This document shows positions 26,198 to 35,174 of a stretch of DNA of 64,000 bases, one piece after another. The notes under the pieces are model-generated. The model ran no database searches, was not told the origin of the DNA, and saw only the letters and a list, made by a program, of their open reading frames with translations. How positions within the stretch are numbered: the first letter of the stretch is position 1; the number at the start of each line of letters is the position of its first letter. The stretch is from JANNWF01 sp052390415 (GTDB taxonomy: Bacteria; Pseudomonadota; Gammaproteobacteria; Xanthomonadales; Xanthomonadaceae): contig JBQTGY010000019.1 of assembly GCA_052390415.1 (NCBI GenBank), positions 1-64,000 on the forward strand. Direction: 5' to 3'. The translations under genes were made by a program, and so were the position numbers.

Positions 26198-27481
26198 TCA
26201 GGGTCGTGCCGCCTCCACCTGCTTCATCCCAATATCGGCAGCTCGACGAAACGCCGTCGCCACGCGATCACATTCGCGCGTAGCCACGCCTAGGGCTTCA
26301 AAGGCGACCCGCCAAGACCGGACTACAGCGACTATCGAGGTGATGATCTCAACGGCCGCGGGCTTCGAGAGCCCAAATTGTGCGCATTGACTGAGTGCAT
26401 TGTCGAGGGTCGCCAGGCGACCCTGCGCACCGATGCTGATCGCGAGGAAGCGCTCTGTTCCCAGCATCGGACGCGGCACCACATCGTAGAGCGGGCTCAG
26501 TCGCCAGCCACCGCCGGTCGCGTCGTACAAGAATGCGTGATTGCGCAGGTGATCGTCATCGTTGGTGATCAGGATGTTGAACACCATTCGCCGATACAGC
26601 TCTGTCCGGTCAGCTTGAATCTGACCACTGACACCGAACTGTTCGATGACGCGGCAAAGGTCGACATAGCTAGCGTTTCTATCCAGCTCGTGCAGACCCA
26701 GCATGGTGAGGGCGCTGACCATGTGCGTCTTCGGGTAGCCCTCTGCTTCGTCGCCGCGGTCGAAGCGTTCGATCAGCATCACATCGCGACCGTCGCCAAG
26801 TTTCACGTGCTGCGTACGCGGCACCTGTATCCCGGCCTGTCGCGCCAGCTCGAGGCTGGCGCGTTCGATCACCGGAACATTGAACCCGTCGTTGCGAGCC
26901 GGGAACTTCGCCACCCACTGGCGGCCGTCATGCCGTATCGCCGACTTCGGCCGCGCGCCGCCCAGGGTCGGCGCACCTAGAAAAATCATCTCCAGGTGGG
27001 CGGGTACCGGCTCGCCATCTGCGATGCGGTCGGCGGCCTGCACCAGGTGATCGAGATCGACACTGCCGGGCAGTGGCCCGGGCATGGCGCGCGCGTTCAC
27101 CGCCGTTCGAACATCCAGCGCGCCGGTTCGATTGTCGCCCGCGTGGTCGAGATACGCCGACTCCGGGAGACTGTCCGGCGGAGCCCTCAGCTTGTTCTCA
27201 ATGACCCGCCTGCCCCACAGGTCAGGGCTCGCGTCTCGCAGTGCCCCGAACAGGACCAGTCCGTTCGCCGGCGTGATCGTTGTTCGCCGTGCGCTGGCAT
27301 CCAGCGGCAGCGACTTGGGATCGACCGGGATGCGCTTGGGCCGCGCGAGATAGTTGCGCCCGTACGCGAACCGTGACGCCAGCGTCTCACGCCCCTCTTC
27401 CACAAGCGTCAGGGCACCCGCCGGCACGGCCTCCCGCTCGCCCGGCAGGTGCGCAAACACATAGCGGAGAACGTCGGTCAT
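26198..27481 (-). CDS. hipA: HipA-family serine/threonine kinase toxin
   Basis: HipA-like toxins phosphorylate aminoacyl-tRNA synthetases and arrest growth. The 427-residue protein has the family's GAPTLGGARPKSAI Gly-rich loop, the MLIERFDR segment, the catalytic core ILITNDDDHLRNHAFL and the metal motif LSPLYDVVPRP. All kinase motifs look intact, so the toxin is probably active. It is preceded by the antitoxin gene 15 bases upstream and shares its promoter. Confidence 0.9.
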   Translation of the reverse strand: MTDVLRYVFAHLPGEREAVPAGALTLVEEGRETLASRFAYGRNYLARPKRIPVDPKSLPLDASARRTTITPANGLVLFGALRDASPDLWGRRVIENKLRAPPDSLPESAYLDHAGDNRTGALDVRTAVNARAMPGPLPGSVDLDHLVQAADRIADGEPVPAHLEMIFLGAPTLGGARPKSAIRHDGRQWVAKFPARNDGFNVPVIERASLELARQAGIQVPRTQHVKLGDGRDVMLIERFDRGDEAEGYPKTHMVSALTMLGLHELDRNASYVDLCRVIEQFGVSGQIQADRTELYRRMVFNILITNDDDHLRNHAFLYDATGGGWRLSPLYDVVPRPMLGTERFLAISIGAQGRLATLDNALSQCAQFGLSKPAAVEIITSIVAVVRSWRVAFEALGVATRECDRVATAFRRAADIGMKQVEAARP

Positions 27482-27496
27482 CGCAAAAGGTTCAAG

Positions 27497-27820
27497 CTAG
27501 AAATCCAAATCTGGCGCGCGGGTGCTGCCCGCTCTCTTCGGTGCCGCTTCCCTCAAGAGGGCCTCAGTGAGCGGGTCTCGCAGCGCCTCCAGCAGTTCCA
27601 ATTGGCCGAGCGCCTCCATGGCGTTGAGCCACACCCACAGCGCCACGCCAGGCTCGCCGCGTTCGAGCCGATGGATGCTGCCGGGACTCACCCGCGCCCG
27701 TTCGGCGAGGTCGGCCTGAGTCATGTTGCGGGCCAGACGCGCGCGCTGAACGAGGCCCGCCAACTGCTTGGTCGCGCGCTGCCCTCGCGGGGTAATGATG
27801 CTGGTGCCCTTGCCCTTCAT
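27497..27820 (-). CDS. hipB: HipB-family antitoxin and repressor
   Basis: A 107-residue XRE-type DNA-binding protein. Its helix-turn-helix is in the stretch RLARNMTQADLAERARVS with recognition helix SPGSIHRLERGE. HipB proteins bind HipA and repress the hipBA promoter; a matching palindromic site lies just upstream. The C-terminal 30 residues, rich in Lys/Arg/Pro, are presumably disordered. The start ATG 27820 is only about 10 bases from a likely -10 region, so the message may be nearly leaderless. Confidence 0.85.
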   Translation of the reverse strand: MKGKGTSIITPRGQRATKQLAGLVQRARLARNMTQADLAERARVSPGSIHRLERGEPGVALWVWLNAMEALGQLELLEALRDPLTEALLREAAPKRAGSTRAPDLDF

Positions 27821-27823
27821 CTG

Positions 27824-27866
27824 TACATTTATATACCTAAAGTGCCTTTGTTTGCATATTTATGTA
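27824..27866. promoter_or_regulatory. Candidate HipB operator and hipBA promoter
   Basis: Two arms, TACATTTATAT (27824-27834) and ATATTTATGTA (27856-27866), are inverted copies differing only at the two central bases, with centres 32 bases apart. This is the only AT-rich block nearby and includes TATATA, a likely -10, on the minus strand. The spacing suggests one HipB dimer on each arm with DNA bending, as in the hip operators of enterobacteria. Confidence 0.55.
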
Positions 27867-27874
27867 AATTGCAT

Positions 27875-27906
27875 GACCGCAGACCGCAGACCGCAGACCG
27901 CAGACC
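27875..27906. repeat. 7-bp tandem repeat, about 4.5 copies
   Basis: The unit GACCGCA is repeated four times without error and then partly. It lies between the hipBA promoter and the Pnkp gene fragment. Such slippage-prone repeats often mark edges of deletions. No promoter or coding role is visible. Confidence 0.8.
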
Positions 27907-27982
27907 AGAGCAGGGCCAATCAGGAGAAGGGATGGTCAGGACGTTGGCAATTTGCGTCCAGCGCTCTGCACCCACGATGCCT

Positions 27983-28338
27983 TCACAGCCGCGGATCAAT
28001 CGGCTCGCTCTCCAGAGCCAGCACCCCGAACACGCACTCATGCACGCGATACAGAGGTTCGCGTTCGACGAAGCGATGCAGCGCTTCAAAGCCGAGCGCG
28101 AATTCGCGGAGCGCCAAGGCTCGCTTCGGAGCCAGCGCGCGATGGCGCAGGCGGACGAGGTTCGCTGGCTCCGTATAGGTGGGCCCGTAGATGATGCGCA
28201 GGTACTCGCGGCCACGGCACTTGATGGCGGGCTGCAACAGGCCCTTCTTGCCGTGCACCAGGCCGTCGATCGAGTCGTACCTCGGAACGCCACCGATTAA
28301 GATGCCGTCTTGCTCGAAAGTCGAGGGTTCTGATCATC
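27983..28338 (-). pseudogene. 3' fragment of a polynucleotide kinase-phosphatase (Pnkp) gene
   Basis: Reading the minus strand from about 28335 gives VPRYDSIDGLVHGKKGLLQP, then IKCRGREYLRIIYGP, then ALAPKRALALREFALGFEAL, ending in VLALESEPIDPRL with a stop at 27983. This strongly resembles the end of the ligase-like domain of bacterial Pnkp, the enzyme that with Hen1 repairs cut RNA. A full gene is about 850 codons; here roughly the last 110 remain and no start codon fits. The upstream end is cut near 28338, where unrelated sequence begins. It is a remnant, unlikely to work. Confidence 0.65.
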
Positions 28339-28374
28339 AATTCGCTCATTTCAGTTCTGACCCGTGCACCCCTT

Positions 28375-29346
28375 TTGCTCACCTGGATGGTGCTGGCCGC
28401 GCTGCTGCAAGCGACGGCTGTGCAGGCCAGAATCCGGGTGCTGCCAGCCAGTGTGGAGATCGGGATGGCGGATGCCATCGTGATCGGCACCGCCAATCAA
28501 TTCCATGCTGGTGGCACCTCGGAGCCACACCAGGTCACTTTTGCCGTGCATCGTTACTTGCGAGGTTCCGGACCGCTGAAAGAGGTGCTGGTGAGTCTGC
28601 CGTGGGGTGGCGAACTTGAGGAGCGCCCCGGTGCGTCCGCAACAAAACGTTGTGCGCAACCAGTGGAAGACAACGTCGCAGAGGACGAGGCCCATGAGCT
28701 GGAGCGGATTCAGGTTATCGGGGGCAGCGCACCGGGAATCCGCTGCGGTGAGCGCTATGTCTTGTTTCTCGGGGTTCAACCGGGTAGCGAATACAAACTG
28801 CAGCGGGCCTTTGCCACCCACGACCGCCAGCGTTTGCGCACACTTCGCCAGCTGTTGCCGCATGTGCCGCCGTGGGGCCCACCCACTCGGGGCCTGGCGG
28901 CACTGATCGTCACGGACACCCCGCGCGCGGCGCAAGGTGAGGACATCGAACTGTCACTTGGCCTCAGGAATATGGGCGATGCCCCGATTCAGCTGCATTT
29001 CGGCGGCACCCGCAAACAACGCTCGCACACCACGCTCGACATCGTCGGCCCGCGCGGCGTGAAGGTCGCTGCGCAGCCGCATCCCGCCCTGACGGAGCGC
29101 AGTTTCGAGGAATTCTTCGCGCACCAAAGCGAGGTGAAAACGTTCACCTTGGAGCCCGGGCAGACCACGTTTTTGCCCATGGAATCCATCAACTCCGCCC
29201 GCGCAGGCTGGGGCTACAAAGAAGACTTCGACTTCCATTTTTATCCGCTGCCAGCCCGCGGCCGCTATCGCATCGTCGCAACGGCGCGCCGATTCCTGCC
29301 CGATGCAGCGCCACAGACACCGCCGCTGCGGGTGGTTGTCGATTGA
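28375..29346 (+). CDS. Exported protein of unknown function
   Basis: I do not recognise this 323-residue protein. It begins with a hydrophobic stretch (LLLTWMVLAALLQATAVQA) that fits a signal peptide. A TTG (28375) or ATG (28387) start is possible, and the frame continues upstream without stop, so the signal could be longer. The rest is soluble and shows beta-rich domains; a middle stretch IQVIGGSAPGIRCGERYVLF repeats the type seen in secreted proteins. It is followed 92 bases later by a lipoprotein gene on the same strand, so the two may be linked. Confidence 0.6.
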   Translation: MLTWMVLAALLQATAVQARIRVLPASVEIGMADAIVIGTANQFHAGGTSEPHQVTFAVHRYLRGSGPLKEVLVSLPWGGELEERPGASATKRCAQPVEDNVAEDEAHELERIQVIGGSAPGIRCGERYVLFLGVQPGSEYKLQRAFATHDRQRLRTLRQLLPHVPPWGPPTRGLAALIVTDTPRAAQGEDIELSLGLRNMGDAPIQLHFGGTRKQRSHTTLDIVGPRGVKVAAQPHPALTERSFEEFFAHQSEVKTFTLEPGQTTFLPMESINSARAGWGYKEDFDFHFYPLPARGRYRIVATARRFLPDAAPQTPPLRVVVD

Positions 29347-29438
29347 GTCTGACGCGGCAATCCACCAACAAACGCACGAGCCTACGTTTGACGACGTGAA
29401 GTTGCCAAACTACCCACGGCCCTCCCACGAAAACTCGG

Positions 29439-31436
29439 ATGTCAGTAATGCGGGTTGCTCAGCTCTGCCGGTTTGCCATGTTGAGCGCCGTCCTGTGCTT
29501 GGCGACGGCATGCGCCTTCGGTCCCTCGACTCCCATTGACCCCCGTAGCGTGCATGCGCAATTTGACGTTGAGCTCAAAGCAGCGCGCGAGGCACGTGAA
29601 TCGATGGCGGTTTTCCTCAGTCGCTGGATCGCCCAGGCCAGCGATGAAGAGATCGCGCTGCTCGGCGTAGGCCAGCAGGGTTGGACGCGGTTCGGCAGTC
29701 AACCCAAGCTTTACGACCTGTTTCTCTCGGACTACAGCTTTCGCAAACAACTCGACGTGTATCTTGCGCCTCTGCAGGCTGCACTGCGGCGGGTTCCCGC
29801 GATGCGCGAGCAGGCGCCATGGCAATCGCTGCTGGCTCGCGCGCAGCTGGATGCAGGCGAAGTGGATGCCGCGTTGATCAGTGCGCGACGGGCATGGAAG
29901 CTGGATGGACGACTGTGCGCGGAGGACTGCTCGCCATTGCTCCTGGCCTGGTTGCAAAGCGGCACGGTCCCGGGGCCTCAGGCCTGGCCAGAACTGGTTG
30001 CACCTGCGGTCTTCAACCCCGCCAGCGTCGATTGCGAGTCGGCGCCTGATTCGCTGCAACCCGAGCGCTTGGCGTGGGCCATCCCACCCGATGATCTGGT
30101 CGGTGCCGTGCTCAGCGGTCGCAGCCAGGTCGCTTGGCTACTGCGCGAGCAATGGGCGGCGAGCTTGCGCGGCTGCAATCGTGGCGCGCCCTTGAGCTTG
30201 ACTCAGGCGCTGAAAGAGCATTATTCAGGCTTCGAGCTGGAGCAGGCTTGGCGCGCTCTGGAAGTCTCCCTGCGGGCGTTGCCCAGTCCCGACCAAGGTG
30301 ATCCGCACCTTCGATTTCTGGGTCAGGACTTGCCGCTGCCGGCGCAGGAATGCGATTTCACGCATGACCCTGACTGTCGATCCGCGTACAAGCCTTTGAC
30401 GCGCGACGGGATTCGCATGCTGCTGGCCAGCGTGCGCAGTGCCAGCCGCCGCTTCAGCGGTCCTGCCAATTGCTCGGGCCCCGGCGAGCCATTCAGCAAC
30501 GACAAGCAGCGAGCCATGCGTGCGGCGCTGGCCAGCATCGACGATCTGCAGGCGACCGAAGTTCTGCTGCCCTTGCGTGACCTGCTTCACGATCAGGCCT
30601 TCGCCAGGATGTGGGCAACCGATGTGCCCTTTGAAATTGCCGAACTGATGACGGATCTGGCCCGAACGGACCGTCAGTTGGCGGCGGACACGTTGCAATT
30701 GACAACAGAATGGATCGCTGCTGCGCCCATCGAGATGCAGCAGTCTCCCTCAGCAGGTGATTTGCTCGCGGTTTTGCTGCTGCGCAATGGCCGACCGCAG
30801 GATGGCTTGGTCCAACTCGAGCTGGCCCAGGAACGCTTGTCAGATCTGGATCGCGCGCGGCGCATCAGCCAACTTCGGGCCGGGCTCGAAGGTGCCAATC
30901 TTGACGCGACCCTGCCGCAGGCCGCCATCCCACGACCTTGGATCCACGGCGTGTCGAGCAGTGAAAAGGCAGTGTGGGCTCGCCTGCCATATCAGCGAAC
31001 GCAGCGGCTGGACGGCGTGCGCGTGGTCGACGTGATCTACGGCTTGGGCGGCGCCGAAGCGGTTGCCCGACGGCACTTGCGTAGCCACTGGTTGCCTTCG
31101 CTGCTGGGTCATGCGGATTCTGAAGAAGACCTGATTGCGGCGTTGCGCGCCGCCTACGGAGAGGCCGGACTCCGCAAGCGCATGCTGAAGGCGATCACCG
31201 ACATGAAGCTGTCGCCCACACCGCACCTGCGGTTCGAGCAAGTCTCGCTGCCATTGCCTGACCAAATCTGCACGGCGGACCGTTGTACCAGTTCGCAGGC
31301 AGTGAACCGTCGATGGGTCCTGGAGCGCCTTCGCGGCTGGTTGGGGGAGTTGAGCGAAGCCGAAGAAATGCAGTTTCTCGAAGTCGGTGAGCAGTTCTCG
31401 CCCACGGCGGTGCGCTCCGCAAAGCGCAACCCGTGA
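29439..31436 (+). CDS. Lipoprotein of unknown function with an internal duplication
   Basis: A 665-residue protein with a signal peptide and lipobox ending LATAC (Cys25), hence probably membrane-anchored. No family is recognised. Two modules resemble each other: PHLRF, then LPLP, then a Cys pair around residues 289-313, and again around 595-616 (PHLRFEQVSLPLPDQICT). Between them is a long helical region. The spaced Cys residues suggest periplasmic disulfides. ATG 29439 is the first codon giving an intact signal. Confidence 0.65.
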   Translation: MSVMRVAQLCRFAMLSAVLCLATACAFGPSTPIDPRSVHAQFDVELKAAREARESMAVFLSRWIAQASDEEIALLGVGQQGWTRFGSQPKLYDLFLSDYSFRKQLDVYLAPLQAALRRVPAMREQAPWQSLLARAQLDAGEVDAALISARRAWKLDGRLCAEDCSPLLLAWLQSGTVPGPQAWPELVAPAVFNPASVDCESAPDSLQPERLAWAIPPDDLVGAVLSGRSQVAWLLREQWAASLRGCNRGAPLSLTQALKEHYSGFELEQAWRALEVSLRALPSPDQGDPHLRFLGQDLPLPAQECDFTHDPDCRSAYKPLTRDGIRMLLASVRSASRRFSGPANCSGPGEPFSNDKQRAMRAALASIDDLQATEVLLPLRDLLHDQAFARMWATDVPFEIAELMTDLARTDRQLAADTLQLTTEWIAAAPIEMQQSPSAGDLLAVLLLRNGRPQDGLVQLELAQERLSDLDRARRISQLRAGLEGANLDATLPQAAIPRPWIHGVSSSEKAVWARLPYQRTQRLDGVRVVDVIYGLGGAEAVARRHLRSHWLPSLLGHADSEEDLIAALRAAYGEAGLRKRMLKAITDMKLSPTPHLRFEQVSLPLPDQICTADRCTSSQAVNRRWVLERLRGWLGELSEAEEMQFLEVGEQFSPTAVRSAKRNP

Positions 31437-31802
31437 GATGGAGGGCTGCCTGCGCTGGGGTCAGCTTGCGTTGGCTTGGTGGTGAGCGCAGTGAACCCCA
31501 ACATGAGTTGATCGACATACCCGACGCACGTCATCCCAAGAGTTTGTTGGGGTTCGCTGCGCTGACTTCAATCACGGCGTGAACGCTTACGGCGAGCGGC
31601 ACCATGCGACCCAACCCCTGAATTCGAAGGCGTGCAGGGCAGTTGGCGATACGCGCTCTGCCTGAACGCAACGGTTGGCGAGGCAAATTTGCGTTTGCTT
31701 TCGAACAGACAGAGAGCCGAATCAACATCAGTCTCGTTGGGCGCGGTGATTTCGACTCGCGTTGCGCTCGCGCACCCGCGAGATCACAAGCTGGGATCCA
31801 CC
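31437..31802. repeat. Spacer with an imperfect 22-bp inverted repeat
   Basis: The 366-base gap between the lipoprotein gene and csbD has no gene. It holds an inverted repeat with arms at 31482-31503 and 31545-31566 that match at 20 of 22 positions, built on a GGGGTTCGCTGCGCT core. Loop length is 41 bases. It may be a REP-type element. Confidence 0.55.
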
Positions 31803-31985
31803 ATGAACAAAGATCAGAAAGACGGTCGCATCAAGGAAGTCAAGGGAAAGGTCAAGGAAGTCGCAGGCCGCATCACCGGCGACAAAAAGCTGGAAAACAA
31901 GGGCAAGGTGCAGAACGCAGTGGGTCAAGCCCAGTCTGCGTTTGGCGATGCCAAGGCTGACCTGAGCAAGGCACTGAACAAGTAG
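31803..31985 (+). CDS. CsbD-family stress protein
   Basis: A 60-residue, highly charged protein of the CsbD type. It begins MNKDQKDGRIKEVKGKVKEV and continues with AGRITGDKKLENKGKVQNA, the Lys/Gly-rich pattern of the family, which is small, soluble and often induced by general stress. No catalytic role is known. The start is the ATG at 31803, since the reading frame upstream has no family similarity. Confidence 0.88.
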   Translation: MNKDQKDGRIKEVKGKVKEVAGRITGDKKLENKGKVQNAVGQAQSAFGDAKADLSKALNK

Positions 31986-32504
31986 GACGGACGCATCACG
32001 ACGCATGCTCCGCGTCGCGGGGCCTGCGTTCCGCTCTGGCACAGCGCTCGGTGCAATCGTTATTGGCAGCTGAGCGCCAGCGCTTCGGTCGATACACAGG
32101 TTGCGGTAATGCAGTCCAGCGCAGAAGTTCGCCACGGCTTTCGGAGTGGCTGTTTTGAGTGATCCAACCGGCCACCAGGTTGCTGTGCATCGCGAGCAAA
32201 TGAACACTGGTTGCCCATTGATCGGAGTCCGAATTGCGGCGCTGCCTCACAGCAGAGTGCGAATGATGGCACTTGGCCGAACGGAGAGACGCAGCAGCCC
32301 TTTTGAGACAAGGCCGTCGTCGCCAAGGCAACGGAAAGAAGCCGGACCAACTTTCCAATCACCAAAGGCTGCCACCAGCCCACACCGTCATCGCTCGACC
32401 TATCGGTGCGGCAAACACTACATACACCGCAGGTCATGGGTGGCTCGTCACGCCACTCTCTCTCGCTCCGTTGACCAGTTCAGTCACGCGGCCGCGTCCC
32501 CCTC
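31986..32504. other. 519-base gap with no recognised feature
   Basis: Between csbD (plus) and the aminopeptidase gene (minus) I see no convincing gene, repeat or hairpin. Short open frames here have no family motif and no credible ribosome binding site. As the two flanking genes converge, terminators are expected, but none with a clear stem and T-run was found. Confidence 0.5.
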
Positions 32505-35174
32505 TCAGCCACCCTGTTTTGCCAGCCAAACATCGATCACCGGCAAGCGCAGATCGCGCACGCTTTGGCTGTAGATCACATTGGCGATTGCCGTTTCGGT
32601 ATCGCGGCGTGAACCGGCGGCGAGGTGGGCGTCAGCGTAGGCGCGAAGCTTGCTGACCATCGCCGGGTCCAGCGAGCCGCTGCCGAGGTACGCGTAGTAG
32701 CTGGTGCGCCGCATGGCGTTAAGCATGCTGTTCACCTCGGCGATGTGGACGATGGCGAAGTCGAACGCGAGGTCCGGGTGCTGGCCGGCAACGACGCTGA
32801 TCATGCGCGTGCTGTTGGCGGGGCCGGGCTCGTCGGTGATCGCCAGCTCCAGCGCGCGCTTTGCCAGCACTTCGTCGCGGGTGGAGGCGAGCAGGCGGTA
32901 CAGCTCGTCTTTCACCAGCGGCGTTTTCTCTCCCAAAGCCGCGGTGTGCAGTTGTTCCCAGGTGGCTGCATCGGCATGCCTCGCGACCACGGCCAGTAAG
33001 GTTTTGCGCAGTGGCACCGGCAGTGCGGTCGGGTCGGTTGCCTGCGCCGCGTAACGGCGTCGCGCTTCGGCGATCACGTCCGCATCGCCAAGGCGGGCAA
33101 GGGTGCTGATAAGTTGCAGCCGCAGGATCGCCACCGGGTCAGACTCGCCGTCCAGCGTGTCCCAGCCCACGCGCGCGAGCACCGGCGTCAGGTGCTTGGT
33201 CGCGAATGCGCGAAAGGTCGCCTGTCGCGCCGCATCACCGCGGTAATAATCGTCCAGGATGTTCAGACGATCAGCGATGTTGCCCCAGATCTGCGGGTCG
33301 GCACCAAGCGGCGTCGCGACAGCCAGGTCGAGATAGTCGGACGCCGGCTGCAGTCCGGCCAAGCCAAGCGCCCAGGTGTCACTCATCAGCCCCAGTTGAT
33401 CGAGCGAAGACAGATTCACGAACGGGTCGCGCAGCGCGGCGAATTGAGCTTCCGGGTAAAGCGTGCGGAAGTAGCCGCTCTGACCGGCATTGACCAGCAC
33501 CGGTCCGCAGCCGGGCAGGGTCATCGTCGCTTTGCCGTCGCTCACCAGCGTGCGCACCGGATTCGGGTTGCCTACCACCTGCGCGATCACCGGCACCTGC
33601 CACGCGAGCGGCGCCTTGCCGGGACGGTCCTTGGTGAACTCGTCCTGAGTCAGCTGCAGCGTCGTGGTGTCGTCGGCGCAACTGGCCGCACCCACGCGGA
33701 TCATCGGCACGCCGGGCTGCAGGGTGAAATCGTGCGCGACCGCGGTGATGGGTTTGTTCGCCGCCGCTTCAACATGGCGCCACAGGTCGTCGGACACGGT
33801 GCTGCCGTAGGTGTGCGCCTTGATGTATCGGCGCACGCCGTCACGCCAGACGTCGGCGCCGACGTAGCCCTCGAGCATGCGGATCACCGCCTCGCCTTTC
33901 AGATAGCTGATCGCATCGAAGGCTTGGCTCGCTTGCTCCACCGTGTCAATGCGCAGCACCACCGGGTGGGTGCTGGCGACCGCATCCAGCGCCATCGCGC
34001 TTTCGCGATCATTGACTGCTGACAGCGCGGTATTCCATTCCGGGTGCAGCTTGACGACAGTGCGGCTGCCCAGCCAACTCGCGAAGCCCTCGTTGAGCCA
34101 CACATCGTCCCACCACCGCATGGTCACCAGGTTGCCAAACCACATGTGCGCGATCTCGTGGGCGGTGATCGCGAACACGTTCTGCTTGTCGGTGTGCGTG
34201 GAGATGGCGGGGTCCAGTAGCAGCGCGTGCTCGAACGTGAGGATGGCGCCCCAGTTCTCCATCGCCCAAAAGCCACCGCGACCGGGCGCGGCAATGTTGT
34301 CCAACTTGGGCAGCGGGTAGGGCACGCCGAAATAGTCGGTGAACTCGTGCAGCACCTTGCGCGAAGTCTCCAGCGCAAAGGCCGCCTGCGGCAGCGCGCC
34401 GCGGCGAGTGACTACGCCGACCTCGGTTTCACCCGCCTGTGAAGTGGCGCGCTCGAAGTCGCCCAACGAAAAGAACAACAGGTAAGTCGACATCACCGGT
34501 GACGGCGCAAAGCGCACCCGTGTGAGGCCGTTGCCGAGGTCATCGGTAGTGATCGCAGGCATGTTGCTGACTGCCATCTGGTCGCTTGGCACGATGGCCT
34601 GCAGCGCAAACGTGGCCTTGTACGCCGGTTCGTCCCACGACGGCACAAACGTGCGCGCTTCCGCGACCGCAAACTGGGTGAACAGCCCGCGCTGCTTGCC
34701 AGCGACGGTGTCGTAATCGAGCGCGAACAAGCCGCTGGATTGGGTGCCGATCTTGCCGGTGTAGCTGATCGCGAGCCGGTACTTGCCAGGCGTGATCGGC
34801 TGGGTGAAGGTAAAGGTCGCCGTCTGCGCGGCGGTGTCAAATCCGACCCGAGGCGCCGCCCATTTCACCTCGCCGGTCACTGGAACCAGCTGCACGGACG
34901 AGAATACGAGATCGGTCGCGTTGAGGGTGATGCGGTCAGTCGCTTCCAGCACCTCGATGCTGATCATGACCTGAGCATCGATGGTCAGGGTTTGCGCATG
35001 CGGCACCACCGCGATGTCGTAGTGCGTGGGCCGCACGTTGCGTGGCAGCTGCGTGGTCGCGAGCGTGGTCGATGCAGCTGCCGACGCAGGCAAGGTCGAT
35101 GACGGCGCTGCGGCGATCGCGAGCGGAGCGCCGGCCAGCGCCACCGCGATGGCGGAAATCAGGAAACGAGGCAT
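32505..35174 (-). CDS. M1-family metallo-aminopeptidase, exported
   Basis: An 889-residue zinc aminopeptidase of family M1. The GAMEN exopeptidase motif appears as WAMENWG, and HEIAHMWFGN with LNEGFA supplies the HExxH-x18-E zinc ligands. The C-terminal helical domain is complete. A signal peptide (MPRFLISAIAVALAGAPLAI) indicates export. ATG 35174 is preceded by AAAGGGA. It trims N-terminal residues from peptides; enzymes like this are common in proteolytic Xanthomonadales. Confidence 0.93.
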   Translation of the reverse strand: MPRFLISAIAVALAGAPLAIAAAPSSTLPASAAASTTLATTQLPRNVRPTHYDIAVVPHAQTLTIDAQVMISIEVLEATDRITLNATDLVFSSVQLVPVTGEVKWAAPRVGFDTAAQTATFTFTQPITPGKYRLAISYTGKIGTQSSGLFALDYDTVAGKQRGLFTQFAVAEARTFVPSWDEPAYKATFALQAIVPSDQMAVSNMPAITTDDLGNGLTRVRFAPSPVMSTYLLFFSLGDFERATSQAGETEVGVVTRRGALPQAAFALETSRKVLHEFTDYFGVPYPLPKLDNIAAPGRGGFWAMENWGAILTFEHALLLDPAISTHTDKQNVFAITAHEIAHMWFGNLVTMRWWDDVWLNEGFASWLGSRTVVKLHPEWNTALSAVNDRESAMALDAVASTHPVVLRIDTVEQASQAFDAISYLKGEAVIRMLEGYVGADVWRDGVRRYIKAHTYGSTVSDDLWRHVEAAANKPITAVAHDFTLQPGVPMIRVGAASCADDTTTLQLTQDEFTKDRPGKAPLAWQVPVIAQVVGNPNPVRTLVSDGKATMTLPGCGPVLVNAGQSGYFRTLYPEAQFAALRDPFVNLSSLDQLGLMSDTWALGLAGLQPASDYLDLAVATPLGADPQIWGNIADRLNILDDYYRGDAARQATFRAFATKHLTPVLARVGWDTLDGESDPVAILRLQLISTLARLGDADVIAEARRRYAAQATDPTALPVPLRKTLLAVVARHADAATWEQLHTAALGEKTPLVKDELYRLLASTRDEVLAKRALELAITDEPGPANSTRMISVVAGQHPDLAFDFAIVHIAEVNSMLNAMRRTSYYAYLGSGSLDPAMVSKLRAYADAHLAAGSRRDTETAIANVIYSQSVRDLRLPVIDVWLAKQGG

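Noticed and set aside
27875..27906. CRISPR-like repeat
   Set aside because: The unit is only 7 bases, with no spacers, and no cas genes are nearby. It is a simple tandem repeat.
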